A program made the position numbers and the translations under genes. This document shows, piece after piece, positions 1 to 6,315 of a stretch of DNA of 6,352 nucleotides (within the stretch, counting starts at the first letter, position 1; every line of letters begins with the position of its first letter). The notes under the pieces are model-generated. The model ran no database searches. It was not told the origin of the DNA and worked only from the letters and a program-made list of their open reading frames with translations. The stretch covers positions 1-6,352 of the forward strand of contig JAOPUY010000190.1 in the NCBI GenBank assembly GCA_025963265.1. The letters are read 5' to 3'. This DNA comes from Frankiales bacterium (lineage in GTDB: Bacteria > Actinomycetota > Actinomycetes > Mycobacteriales > Jatrophihabitantaceae).

Positions 1-402
1 GAGATCGAGGCGGCGACAACCATCGTCGCGGCAGAGCTGCGGGCTTACCTCGAGCACCACCAGGCGATGGCCGTCGCTCCCACCGTCACCGCGCTGCGGG
101 CCCGGGCCGCTCAGGTCGTCGACGGCGAGCTGCTCCGACTGGATCACCGGCTGCCCGGTCTTGACCCCGAGGTGCGCGCCGAGCTGGCCTCGGCCGTCCG
201 TCGCGCGGTGGACAAGGTGCTGCACGCGCCGACCGTGCGGGTGAAAGAGCTCGCGGCGACCCCGGAGGGCAACGCCTACGCGGCCGCGCTGCGTGAGTTG
301 TTCGGGCTGGACCCGGCTGGGCTGGATGCCGTCAGCGCCGTCCGCAAGCCGATCCTCGACCTCGGCGATGATTCGCTCAGCGCAACCGGGGGCGAACGAT
401 GA
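1..402 (+). CDS. hemA: Glutamyl-tRNA reductase, C-terminal part (5' end outside window)
   Basis: This is the last 133 residues of glutamyl-tRNA reductase, the NADPH-dependent cytosolic enzyme that turns glutamyl-tRNA(Glu) into glutamate-1-semialdehyde, the first committed step of C5 tetrapyrrole synthesis. The frame is open from base 1, so the ATG at 67 is an internal methionine and not the start. What is visible is the alpha-helical dimerisation domain: a helix beginning [13 protein letters not shown], then [12 protein letters not shown], a long amphipathic stretch, and the well-conserved [16 protein letters not shown] block before [10 protein letters not shown]. The catalytic cysteine and NADPH-binding domains would lie upstream and cannot be checked here. 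A variable tail of about 30 residues ends at a TGA that overlaps the hemC start (ATGA), which indicates translational coupling. The position directly before hemC and hemD supports the call. I see no disruption in the visible part. Confidence 0.95.
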   Translation, partial: EIEAATTIVAAELRAYLEHHQAMAVAPTVTALRARAAQVVDGELLRLDHRLPGLDPEVRAELASAVRRAVDKVLHAPTVRVKELAATPEGNAYAAALRELFGLDPAGLDAVSAVRKPILDLGDDSLSATGGER

Positions 403-1367
403 GCGCCACCGAGGCCGCGCCGGCCGTCCGGACGATCCGAGTCGGCACCCGGGCCAGCCTGTTGGCCCGCACCCAGACTGGGCTAGTGGTCGAGTCCTTC
501 CGTCAGCACAACCCGGGCGTGCCGGTCGAGACCGTGCTGATCTCGACCGAGGGCGACCGCTCGAGCGCGTCGCTGGAGCAGATCGGCGGCACCGGCGTCT
601 TCGTCTCCGCGCTGCGGGACGCGCTGCTCGCGGGCGAGATCGACGTCGCGATCCACTCCTTCAAAGACCTGCCCACGGCCAGCGTGCCGGCGATCGCGTT
701 GGCCGCTGTGCCGGTCCGGGAGGATCCCCGCGACGCCTTGTGCGCGCGCGACGGGCTCATGCTCTTGGACCTGGCGCCGGGCGCGCGGGTCGGCACCGGC
801 TCGGTACGGCGCACCGCGCAGTTGCGAGCCCTCGACCTAGGGCTGGAGCTCGTGCCGATCCGCGGCAACGTCGACACCCGGCTGGCTCGGGTCGCGGTCG
901 ATTTGGACGCGGTGGTGCTCGCGGTGGCTGGCCTGCAACGGCTGGGCAAGGCCCACTTGATCACCGAGCTGCTCGACCCGATCCAGCTGCTGCCGTCGGC
1001 CGCGCAAGGCGCGTTGGCCGTCGAGTGCCGAGCCGACGACGAGGCGACGCGCGCGTTGCTGGCGCCCCTGGATGACCACGCGACCCGGGCCGCAGTCGCG
1101 GCCGAGCGGTCGTTGCTGGCCGCGCTCGAAGCCGGCTGCACCGCCCCGGTCGGGGCCTTGGCTGAGGTCAGCGAGGCCTTCAGCGAAGAGGGCGTCGAGG
1201 GCGAGCTAGAGATTTTCCTTCGTGGGTCGGTCACGGCGGCTGATGGCAGCGATGCCATTCGGTTGTCCGAGTCCGGACCACTCAACACTGCCATCGAGAT
1301 CGGGCAGCGGCTGGCCGCTGAACTGATCGACCGTGGCGCGACAACGATGATGGGGAGCTCGAAATGA
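399..1367 (+). CDS. hemC: Porphobilinogen deaminase (hydroxymethylbilane synthase)
   Basis: This cytosolic enzyme polymerises four porphobilinogen molecules into hydroxymethylbilane, using a covalently bound dipyrromethane primer. The 322 residues are a normal length for the family. Visible signatures are GTRAS (17-20 region, with substrate-binding Arg18), IHSFKDLP (85-92, where Asp90 is the catalytic aspartate by family comparison), [11 protein letters not shown] (132-142, with Arg137 and Arg138 at the active site), RGNVDTRL (155-162), AAQGALAVE (201-209) and [11 protein letters not shown] (243-253), whose Cys247 anchors the cofactor. The C-terminal domain from about 254 carries an acidic loop and is less conserved. 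The ATG at 399 overlaps the hemA TGA, and a G-rich stretch at 388-392 six bases upstream could act as a weak ribosome binding site. Its own TGA overlaps the hemD start in the same way, so hemA, hemC and hemD look like one translationally coupled unit. All key residues are present, so it should be active. Confidence 0.97.
   Translation: MSATEAAPAVRTIRVGTRASLLARTQTGLVVESFRQHNPGVPVETVLISTEGDRSSASLEQIGGTGVFVSALRDALLAGEIDVAIHSFKDLPTASVPAIALAAVPVREDPRDALCARDGLMLLDLAPGARVGTGSVRRTAQLRALDLGLELVPIRGNVDTRLARVAVDLDAVVLAVAGLQRLGKAHLITELLDPIQLLPSAAQGALAVECRADDEATRALLAPLDDHATRAAVAAERSLLAALEAGCTAPVGALAEVSEAFSEEGVEGELEIFLRGSVTAADGSDAIRLSESGPLNTAIEIGQRLAAELIDRGATTMMGSSK
1352..1357 (+). promoter_or_regulatory. 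Ribosome binding site of hemD (GGGGAG)
   Basis: GGGGAG lies six bases upstream of the ATG at 1364, inside the last codons of hemC. It is the clearest Shine-Dalgarno-like sequence in front of any gene here, and it supports the ATG that overlaps the hemC stop as the hemD start. Confidence 0.6.
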
Positions 1368-2917
1368 CCCGAGCGCGCAAGTCAGCTGGCCGGTTGTCCT
1401 TTGTGGGAACTGGTACGGGCGACGCTGGATTACTGACCGTCCGTGCGGTCGAGGTGTTGGCCGCTTCGGAGCTGGCCTACGTCGACGCCAGCGTGTCCGA
1501 GGCGGTTCGCAAGCTCATCGGCGGCGAGGTGCGAATCGCTGAGGACGCCTCCGCCGAGGCGGCCAAGGCGAGCCTGGCCGATGCCCGCAACGGCTACATC
1601 GTTACCCGGGTGGTCAGCGGCGACCCCTTGGCCTCGGACCTCATCGCCAAGGAAGCGTTGACCGCTTCGAAGTCGGTGGTGCCCTATGAGATCGTCCCGG
1701 CGCTCTCGGAGGGCCTCGTCACCGCCTCCTACGCCGGCGTTCCGGTCGGCCCCGTGCGGACCGAGGTGGATCTGCGCGGCGGTCTCACCGTCGACTTCGA
1801 CGCCCTCGCCGCCAGCCCGGGCACGCTCGTGCTGACTCTGCTGGCCGCGGACGTCGCCGCGACCGCGGAGCAACTGGTGGCTTCCGGGCTGAAGCCCGAC
1901 GTGCCGATCACGGTCACGAGCTCGGGCACCACCACCGCCCAAGTCACGGCGGCCGGATCGATCGGCGACGCCGAACTGGTGGCCGCCGGCATGCACGGTC
2001 AGGTCGTGGTGACCATCGGCAAGGCCGCCGGGTCACGCGACAAGCTGGCCTGGTGGGAGTCGCGGGCGCTGTTCGGCTGGAAGGTCCTCGTGCCGCGCAC
2101 CAAGGAGCAGGCCGGCGTGATGAGCGAGCGGCTGCGCGACTTCGGCGCCGTCCCCATCGAGGTGCCGACCATCGCGGTCGAGCCGCCGCGCACGCCGACC
2201 CAGATGGAACGGGCAATCAAGGGCCTGGTCACCGGCCGCTACGAGTGGATCGTGTTCACCTCGACCAACGCCGTCAAGGCCGTCCGCGAGAAGTTCGAGG
2301 AGTTTGGCTTGGACGCCCGGGCCTTCGCCGGGGTGAAAATCGCCTGCGTCGGAGAGTCGACCGCCGACGCGGTCCGCGCTTTCGGCATCAACCCGGAGCT
2401 GTTGCCGGTGGGCGAGCAGTCCTCGGAGGGCCTCTTGGCCGACTTCCCGCCGTACGACGACGTCCTCGACCCAATCGACCGGATCCTGTTGCCCCGGGCT
2501 GACATCGCCACCGAGACCTTGGCCGAGGGCCTGCGTCAGCGCGGCTGGGAGATCGACGACGTCACCGCCTACCGCACCGTGCGGGCGGCGCCGCCGGCGG
2601 CCGAGATCCGCGACGCCATCAAGTCCGGCGGTTTCCAGGCGGTCTGCTTCACCTCCTCGTCCACGGTGCGCAATCTGGTCGGCATCGCCGGCAAGCCGCA
2701 CAACCGGACCGTGGTCGCCTGCATCGGCCCGCAGACTGCGGCCACCGCTCGCGAGTTCGGGCTGCGGGTCGACGTGCAGCCCGAGACGGCCAACGTCCCA
2801 GCGCTGATCGACGCGCTGGCCGAGTTCGCGGTGAAGCGGGCCGAGGAAGAGCGCGAGAAGGCGGCGCTGGCTCCGGCTCGCCGCACTCGCACCTCCCGCG
2901 CCCGCGCCGTCCGCTAG
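1364..2917 (+). CDS. hemD: Uroporphyrinogen-III synthase fused to a degenerate SUMT-like (tetrapyrrole methylase) domain
   Basis: This 517-residue two-domain protein is expected to cyclise hydroxymethylbilane, with inversion of ring D, to uroporphyrinogen III. Residues about 11-220 have the tetrapyrrole-methylase fold pattern: VGTGTGDAGLLT (14-25) matches the glycine-rich N-terminal motif, and SGDPLASD (85-92) sits where active uroporphyrinogen-III methyltransferases have GGDPFVFGRGGEE. That second motif is clearly degraded. Residues about 236-485 are the HemD domain: GWKVLVPRTKEQA (238-250), WIVFTSTNAV (295-304), ACVGESTADAVRAFG (327-341), VTAYRTV (400-406, with the conserved Tyr403), AVCFTSSSTVRNL (426-438) and ACIGPQTAATAREFG (452-466). 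A 30-residue K/R/E/A-rich tail ends the protein. The same fusion is usual in actinobacteria and is often annotated as a methyltransferase. I expect the synthase to be active, while methyltransferase activity is doubtful. It overlaps hemC by four bases and ends with TAG. Confidence 0.94.
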   Translation: MTRARKSAGRLSFVGTGTGDAGLLTVRAVEVLAASELAYVDASVSEAVRKLIGGEVRIAEDASAEAAKASLADARNGYIVTRVVSGDPLASDLIAKEALTASKSVVPYEIVPALSEGLVTASYAGVPVGPVRTEVDLRGGLTVDFDALAASPGTLVLTLLAADVAATAEQLVASGLKPDVPITVTSSGTTTAQVTAAGSIGDAELVAAGMHGQVVVTIGKAAGSRDKLAWWESRALFGWKVLVPRTKEQAGVMSERLRDFGAVPIEVPTIAVEPPRTPTQMERAIKGLVTGRYEWIVFTSTNAVKAVREKFEEFGLDARAFAGVKIACVGESTADAVRAFGINPELLPVGEQSSEGLLADFPPYDDVLDPIDRILLPRADIATETLAEGLRQRGWEIDDVTAYRTVRAAPPAAEIRDAIKSGGFQAVCFTSSSTVRNLVGIAGKPHNRTVVACIGPQTAATAREFGLRVDVQPETANVPALIDALAEFAVKRAEEEREKAALAPARRTRTSRARAVR

Positions 2918-2982
2918 ACCCCTAACGGGGCGGGTGTGCGCGGCTGGGTGTGACGGGTGAGCCAGGTGAGTAGGTTTGTGGG
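2918..2982 (+). promoter_or_regulatory. hemD-hemB gap with possible leaderless promoter for hemB
   Basis: This 65-base gap is the only break in the otherwise tightly joined hemA-to-phosphatase run. TAGGTT at 2971-2976 fits the actinobacterial TANNNT -10 element, and its last T is exactly seven bases before the hemB GTG. That is the spacing expected if transcription starts on the first base of the start codon (a leaderless mRNA). A poor -35 match, GTGACG at 2950-2955, lies 15 bases further upstream. Directly after the hemD stop, CCCC-TAAC-GGGG (2919-2930) could form a four-pair hairpin, but no T-run follows, so I do not call a terminator. The rest of the gap is G/T-rich on this strand, with GGGTGTG or GGTGAG repeated several times. 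The promoter is inferred from sequence alone, and hemB could equally be expressed by readthrough from hemD. Confidence 0.4.
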
Positions 2983-3990
2983 GTGAGTGAGATTCCTGGG
3001 CTGCCGATTTTGCCGGCCTTCCCGACCACCCGAATGCGACGGTTGCGGCGCACCCCAGCCCTGCGCCGACTCAGTGCCCAAGTGGCGGTTCAGCCCGCCG
3101 ATCTGATCTTGCCGATGTTCGTGGCCGAGGGGCTGGCCGAGCCACGACCGATCAGCTCCATGCCCGGCGTCGTCCAGCACACCCTGGACTCGCTCACCAA
3201 GGCCGCGTTGGAAGCCGTGCAAGCCGGCGTCGGTGGGCTGATGCTCTTCGGCGTCCCGGCGCAGAAGGACGCGGTCGGCTCGGGCGCCGATGACCCCAAC
3301 GGCATCCTCAACGCCGGATTAGCCCGGTTGAAGTTCGAGCTGGGCGATGCCACGGTCCTGATGGCTGATCTCTGCCTGGACGAGTTCACCGACCACGGCC
3401 ACTGCGGAGTGCTGGCCCTGGACGGCTCGGTGGACAACGACGCCACCCTCAAGCGCTATGAGTCCATGGCCATCGCCCAGGCCGAGGCCGGGGCCGATCT
3501 GCTCGGCACCAGCGGCATGATGGACGGGCAGGTCGCCGTCGTCCGCCAGGCACTGGACTCAGTCGCCCGATCTGAGGTCGGCGTGCTGGCCTACGCCCCC
3601 AAATACGCCTCCGCCTTCTTCGGTCCCTTCCGCGAGGCGGTCGACTCCTCGCTCACCGGTGATCGGTTGACCTACCAGCAAGACCCGGCTCGGGGCGTCG
3701 CCGAGGCGCTGGCCGAGGTAAGCCTGGACGTGGCCGAGGGCGCCGACATCGTCATGGTCAAGCCGGCGATGCCTTACCTGGACATCTTGGCCCAGGTCGC
3801 CGCCGCGTCACCGGTCCAGGTGGCCGCCTACCAGGTCTCGGGCGAGTACGCGATGGTCGAGGCCGCCGCTGGGCACGGCTGGATCGACCGGGACCGGGCG
3901 ATCACCGAGTCGCTGGTCTCGATCAAGCGAGCGGGCGCGGAGATGATCCTCACCTACTGGGCGGTCGAGGCCGCCCAGCGACTGCTGTAA
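2983..3990 (+). CDS. hemB: Delta-aminolevulinic acid dehydratase (porphobilinogen synthase)
   Basis: HemB condenses two 5-aminolevulinate molecules into porphobilinogen in the cytosol. Its 335 residues are the normal length. Two active-site lysines that form Schiff bases are recognisable: Lys207 in [14 protein letters not shown] (204-217) and Lys260 in [11 protein letters not shown] (257-267). The metal-binding block [14 protein letters not shown] (129-142) has Cys131, Asp133 and Cys141. This is between the three-cysteine zinc type and the ALD...D magnesium type, and from memory it is the form found in actinobacteria. [11 protein letters not shown] (281-291) is the usual late motif. Thr176 in [10 protein letters not shown] replaces the proline commonly found there. 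The GTG at 2983 is the most upstream possible start, because an in-frame TAG lies at 2971; the ATG at codon 18 would remove part of the N-terminal arm. No good Shine-Dalgarno sits at normal spacing: AGGTGAG at 2964-2970 is 12 bases away. hemL follows after 22 bases. Confidence 0.97.
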   Translation: MSEIPGLPILPAFPTTRMRRLRRTPALRRLSAQVAVQPADLILPMFVAEGLAEPRPISSMPGVVQHTLDSLTKAALEAVQAGVGGLMLFGVPAQKDAVGSGADDPNGILNAGLARLKFELGDATVLMADLCLDEFTDHGHCGVLALDGSVDNDATLKRYESMAIAQAEAGADLLGTSGMMDGQVAVVRQALDSVARSEVGVLAYAPKYASAFFGPFREAVDSSLTGDRLTYQQDPARGVAEALAEVSLDVAEGADIVMVKPAMPYLDILAQVAAASPVQVAAYQVSGEYAMVEAAAGHGWIDRDRAITESLVSIKRAGAEMILTYWAVEAAQRLL

Positions 3991-3998
3991 CCGAGACT

Positions 3999-4003
3999 GA
4001 GAG
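3999..4003 (+). promoter_or_regulatory. Weak ribosome binding site of hemL (GAGAG)
   Basis: GAGAG in the 22-base hemB-hemL gap lies nine bases before the GTG at 4013. It is weak, but it supports that GTG. The next in-frame methionine is past the conserved [10 protein letters not shown] block and cannot be the start. Confidence 0.4.
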
Positions 4004-4012
4004 ACTGGGCCG

Positions 4013-5359
4013 GTGACTGACGCTCCGATCTCGGCTGAACTGTTCGCCCGTGCCCAACGGGTCATCCCTGGCGGGGTCAACTCGCCGGTGCGGGCGTTTC
4101 GGGCGGTCGGCGGCACCCCGCGCTTCATGGTCTCGGGCCGCGGTCCGTACCTGACCGACGCCGACGGCAAGACCTACGTCGACCTGGTGTCGTCCTGGGG
4201 TCCGATGATCCATGGCCACGCTCATCCCGAGATCGTCGCCGCGGTGCAGGAGGCGGCGGCTCGCGGTCTCAGTTTCGGCACGCCGACACTGGGCGAGATC
4301 GAGCTGGCTGAGGAGCTCATCGGCAAGCTGACGGCCGGCGCGGCCCGGGCTGGCGTGCCCAGCCCGCTGGAGGAGGTCCGCCTGGTCAACTCGGGCACCG
4401 AGGCGACCATGTCGGCCATTCGGCTGGCCCGCGGCGCGACCGGACGCAGCAAGATCGTCAAGTTCGCCGGTTGCTATCACGGCCATGTCGACTCGTTGCT
4501 GGCCAGCGCGGGATCGGGCGTGATCACCTTCGGGTTGCCCGACAGCCCCGGCGTCACCCCCGCGCAGGCGGCCGAGACGATCGTGGTCGGCTACAACGAC
4601 CTCGCCGCCGTTCGCGCGGCCTTCGAGCAGGACGGTTCCGAGATCGCCGCCGTGATCACTGAGGCGGCGCCGGGCAACATGGGCGCCGTGCCGCCGCTGC
4701 CCGGCTTCAACCAGGCGCTGCTGGAGTTGGCCCACGAGCACGGCGCGTTGCTGATCTCGGACGAGGTGATGACCGGCTTCCGGGTCTCGGAGGCCGGTTG
4801 GTACGGGCTCGACCCGGTGGCGGCCGACCTGTTCACCTTCGGCAAGGTGATGTCGGGCGGACTGCCGGCCGCGGCCTTCGGCGGCCGAGCGGCGCTGATG
4901 TCCTACCTCGCGCCGGCCGGCCCGGTTTATCAGGCCGGCACGCTCAGCGGCAACCCGGTCGCGGTGGCGGCCGGCCTGACCAGCCTGCGACTGGCCACCG
5001 AGGCGGTCTACCGGCGCCTGGACGACCACGCGCGGACGATCGGCGAGCTGGCCTCCGCCGCGCTGACCGCCGCTGGGGTGGGGCATCGCCGGCAATACGC
5101 CGGGAACCTCTTCTCGATCTTCTTCACCGAGACGCCTGAGCAGCCGATCACCGATTTCGACCGGGTCCGGGCCACTGACACCTTCCGCTACGGACCGTTC
5201 TTCCACGCGATGCTGGACGCCGGCGTCTACCTGCCCCCGAGCGCCTTCGAGGTCTGGTTCGTCAACGCGGCCCTGGACTCGGCCGCCATCGACCGGATCG
5301 CTGAAGCCCTGCCGGCGGCGGCCCAGGCCGCGGCTCGGGCCGTCCCGCCCGCCGCGTGA
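4013..5359 (+). CDS. hemL: Glutamate-1-semialdehyde 2,1-aminomutase
   Basis: This cytosolic PLP enzyme (class-III aminotransferase fold) moves the amino group of glutamate-1-semialdehyde to give 5-aminolevulinate, completing the two-step route begun by HemA. The 448 residues are slightly long for the family because of an alanine-rich C-terminal tail (from about 433). Diagnostic stretches are [14 protein letters not shown] (16-29), which separates this enzyme from other class-III aminotransferases, then [15 protein letters not shown] (126-140), KFAGCYHGH (150-158), [11 protein letters not shown] (214-224), [12 protein letters not shown] (246-257, with PLP-contacting Asp250), [16 protein letters not shown] (276-291, with the PLP-binding Lys278) and [13 protein letters not shown] (309-321). 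[14 protein letters not shown] near the end is also typical. The GTG start is fixed by the conserved N-terminus. Being only 22 bases after hemB and 16 before the next gene, it is probably co-transcribed with both. Nothing suggests loss of function. Confidence 0.97.
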   Translation: MTDAPISAELFARAQRVIPGGVNSPVRAFRAVGGTPRFMVSGRGPYLTDADGKTYVDLVSSWGPMIHGHAHPEIVAAVQEAAARGLSFGTPTLGEIELAEELIGKLTAGAARAGVPSPLEEVRLVNSGTEATMSAIRLARGATGRSKIVKFAGCYHGHVDSLLASAGSGVITFGLPDSPGVTPAQAAETIVVGYNDLAAVRAAFEQDGSEIAAVITEAAPGNMGAVPPLPGFNQALLELAHEHGALLISDEVMTGFRVSEAGWYGLDPVAADLFTFGKVMSGGLPAAAFGGRAALMSYLAPAGPVYQAGTLSGNPVAVAAGLTSLRLATEAVYRRLDDHARTIGELASAALTAAGVGHRRQYAGNLFSIFFTETPEQPITDFDRVRATDTFRYGPFFHAMLDAGVYLPPSAFEVWFVNAALDSAAIDRIAEALPAAAQAAARAVPPAA

Positions 5360-5375
5360 GCACCCGCGACGTCCG

Positions 5376-6020
5376 GTGACGGCGACCACCACGGTTCACC
5401 TGCTCCGGCACGGTGAGGTCTACAACCCTGAGAAGGTGCTCTACGGCCGACTGCCCGGCTTCCGGCTGTCCGAGGCCGGCCGCCAGATGGCGGTGAACGC
5501 CGCCGCCCACCTGGCTGGGCGAGACGTCAGCTACCTGGCGTCCTCGCCGCTGCAGCGGGCGCTGGAGACCGCCGCGCCGCTGTCGGCGGAGTTCGGGCTG
5601 GAGATCGCGGTCGACGAACGCTTGGTGGAGGCGGCCAACGCCTTCCAGGGCAAGCGGGTCACCGGCCAGGGCGGGGTGCTCAAGCGCCCCTCCAGCTGGC
5701 CGCGCTACCGCAATCCGTTCCGACCGTCGTGGGGCGAGCCGTACCGCCAGGTCGCTCAGCGGATGTACGCGGCGGCGCTACGGGCTCGCGACCTGGCCGA
5801 GGGCCACGAGGCGGTCTGCGTCTCCCACCAGTTGCCGATCGTCTGCCTGCGCCGCTTCGTCGAGGGCCAGCGGCTCTGGCATGACCCGCGCAAGCGCCAG
5901 TGCTCGCTCGGCTCGGTCACCTCGCTGGTCTTCCGCGGTGACGACCTCGTCGAGGTCCAGTACGCCGAGCCGTCCGGAACGACGCCGAACGCGATCGCCG
6001 ACCAGCGGCCTGGGCGCTAG
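5376..6020 (+). CDS. Histidine phosphatase superfamily protein (phosphoglycerate-mutase-like)
   Basis: This 214-residue protein belongs to the histidine phosphatase (RHG) superfamily. LLRHGEV (9-15) carries the phospho-accepting His12, SSPLQRALETA (56-66) supplies Arg61, Glu85 in RLVEAANAFQG is the likely acid/base residue, and SHQLPI (150-155) supplies the second His151. The block RPSSWPRYRNPFRPSWGEPY (104-123) resembles the actinobacterial subfamily found after hemL, such as Rv0525 (from memory). Glycolytic phosphoglycerate mutase is unlikely, because the sequence lacks the longer mutase-type insertions and the genomic setting is heme synthesis. The substrate is unknown. The GTG at 5376 is needed to include the RHG motif, since the next in-frame ATG is at codon 38. 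No Shine-Dalgarno is evident, so translation probably depends on coupling to hemL, whose stop is 16 bases upstream. No signal peptide or membrane segment is seen, so it is cytosolic. It ends with TAG. Confidence 0.92.
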   Translation: MTATTTVHLLRHGEVYNPEKVLYGRLPGFRLSEAGRQMAVNAAAHLAGRDVSYLASSPLQRALETAAPLSAEFGLEIAVDERLVEAANAFQGKRVTGQGGVLKRPSSWPRYRNPFRPSWGEPYRQVAQRMYAAALRARDLAEGHEAVCVSHQLPIVCLRRFVEGQRLWHDPRKRQCSLGSVTSLVFRGDDLVEVQYAEPSGTTPNAIADQRPGR

Positions 6021-6117
6021 CGGCCGATCGGCTGAGGAGGCGGCCCGAGGCACAGACGGTGCTCATTTACTGGGGTAGGTGCTCGTGTGGTCCAGGTAAC
6101 GCTGCACACTGGACCCA
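6021..6117 (+). promoter_or_regulatory. 97-base gap with small repeats upstream of the lipoprotein gene
   Basis: This is the second real gap in the window and may hold the promoter of the lipoprotein gene. It contains a perfect inverted repeat, GGTCCAG (6089-6095) and CTGGACC (6109-6115), with a 13-base centre, ending two bases before the ATG. GTGTG (6085-6089) and CACAC (6105-6109) form an overlapping second pair. GGTGCTC occurs twice (6058-6064 and 6078-6084), 20 bases apart, close to two helical turns. A 10-base palindrome GCCGATCGGC lies at 6023-6032. A purine-rich GAGGAGG (6034-6040) looks like a ribosome binding site but has no start codon at a suitable distance. Before the ATG at 6118 I see no convincing Shine-Dalgarno and no strong -10; CACACT at 6105-6110 is the best weak candidate. 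The role of these repeats is inference only. Confidence 0.3.
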
Positions 6118-6315
6118 ATGATCGCCGCCCGCCTAGTTTCTCGTCGTTCACACCCCGGCCGCATCCTTGCCGCCGCGGTGCTGGCCGTCGTCCTCGGCTT
6201 GATCCTGGCGAGCTGCTCCGGCGGCACGAACGCGGTCGACTCGAACGCCGGCGGCCAGTACCGCTACGTGCAATCGACCAAGAAGGGCGAGCTGTTCCCG
6301 GCGGCCGACCGGTAG
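6118..6315 (+). CDS. Lipoprotein N-terminus, probable TlpA/ResA-like thioredoxin-fold protein cut by an in-frame stop
   Basis: The 65 codons encode a clear lipoprotein signal: an arginine-rich start (Arg5, Arg9, Arg10, Arg15), a hydrophobic stretch (about 16-31) and the lipobox L30-A31-S32-C33, so Cys33 would be lipidated and the protein anchored outside the membrane. The mature part is only about 33 residues: a Gly/Ser/Asn-rich linker, then QYRYVQSTKKGELFPAADR before TAG at 6313-6315. That last stretch resembles the segment just ahead of the redoxin domain in actinobacterial TlpA/ResA-like lipoproteins. The gene order after hemL and a histidine phosphatase matches that family too (Rv0526 in mycobacteria, from memory), where it belongs to a thiol-reducing and cytochrome c maturation cluster. 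No CxxC motif is inside the window, so the family call rests on context and this short segment. A genuine 65-residue lipoprotein is possible but less likely than an interrupted gene. Confidence 0.65.
   Translation: MIAARLVSRRSHPGRILAAAVLAVVLGLILASCSGGTNAVDSNAGGQYRYVQSTKKGELFPAADR

Noticed and set aside
293..1075. A 260-codon + strand frame overlapping hemC in another register
   Set aside because: Arg/Gly/Ala/Pro-rich low-information translation lying across hemA and hemC; it is a shadow of the real frame.
2033..2701. A 222-codon minus-strand frame opposite hemD
   Set aside because: It covers the conserved HemD domain in antisense and shows no domain or ribosome binding site of its own.
2919..2930. 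CCCC-TAAC-GGGG hairpin after the hemD stop as a terminator
   Set aside because: Only four base pairs and no T-run follows, so it is unlikely to end transcription.
5356..5379. GTG at 5356 as a start upstream of the phosphatase gene
   Set aside because: It is out of frame with the phosphatase and closes after seven codons at the TGA overlapping the real GTG.
3950..5392. A 480-codon open frame on the minus strand opposite hemL
   Set aside because: It is antisense to a gene with every expected motif, its translation is an Arg/Gly/Asp-rich string without a recognisable domain, and long antisense frames are expected in high-GC coding DNA.
6008..6051. GCCTGGGC (6008-6015) pairing with GCCC-G-AGGC (6043-6051) as a terminator after the phosphatase gene
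   Set aside because: The arms are far apart with a one-base bulge, part of the stem lies inside the gene, and no T-run follows; GC-rich DNA gives many such matches.
6313..6315. Recoded TAG (an amino acid inserted at amber codons) as the explanation for the in-frame stop
   Set aside because: hemD and the phosphatase gene both end at TAG at the expected protein length, so TAG works as a normal stop here; a one-base mutation or error is simpler.
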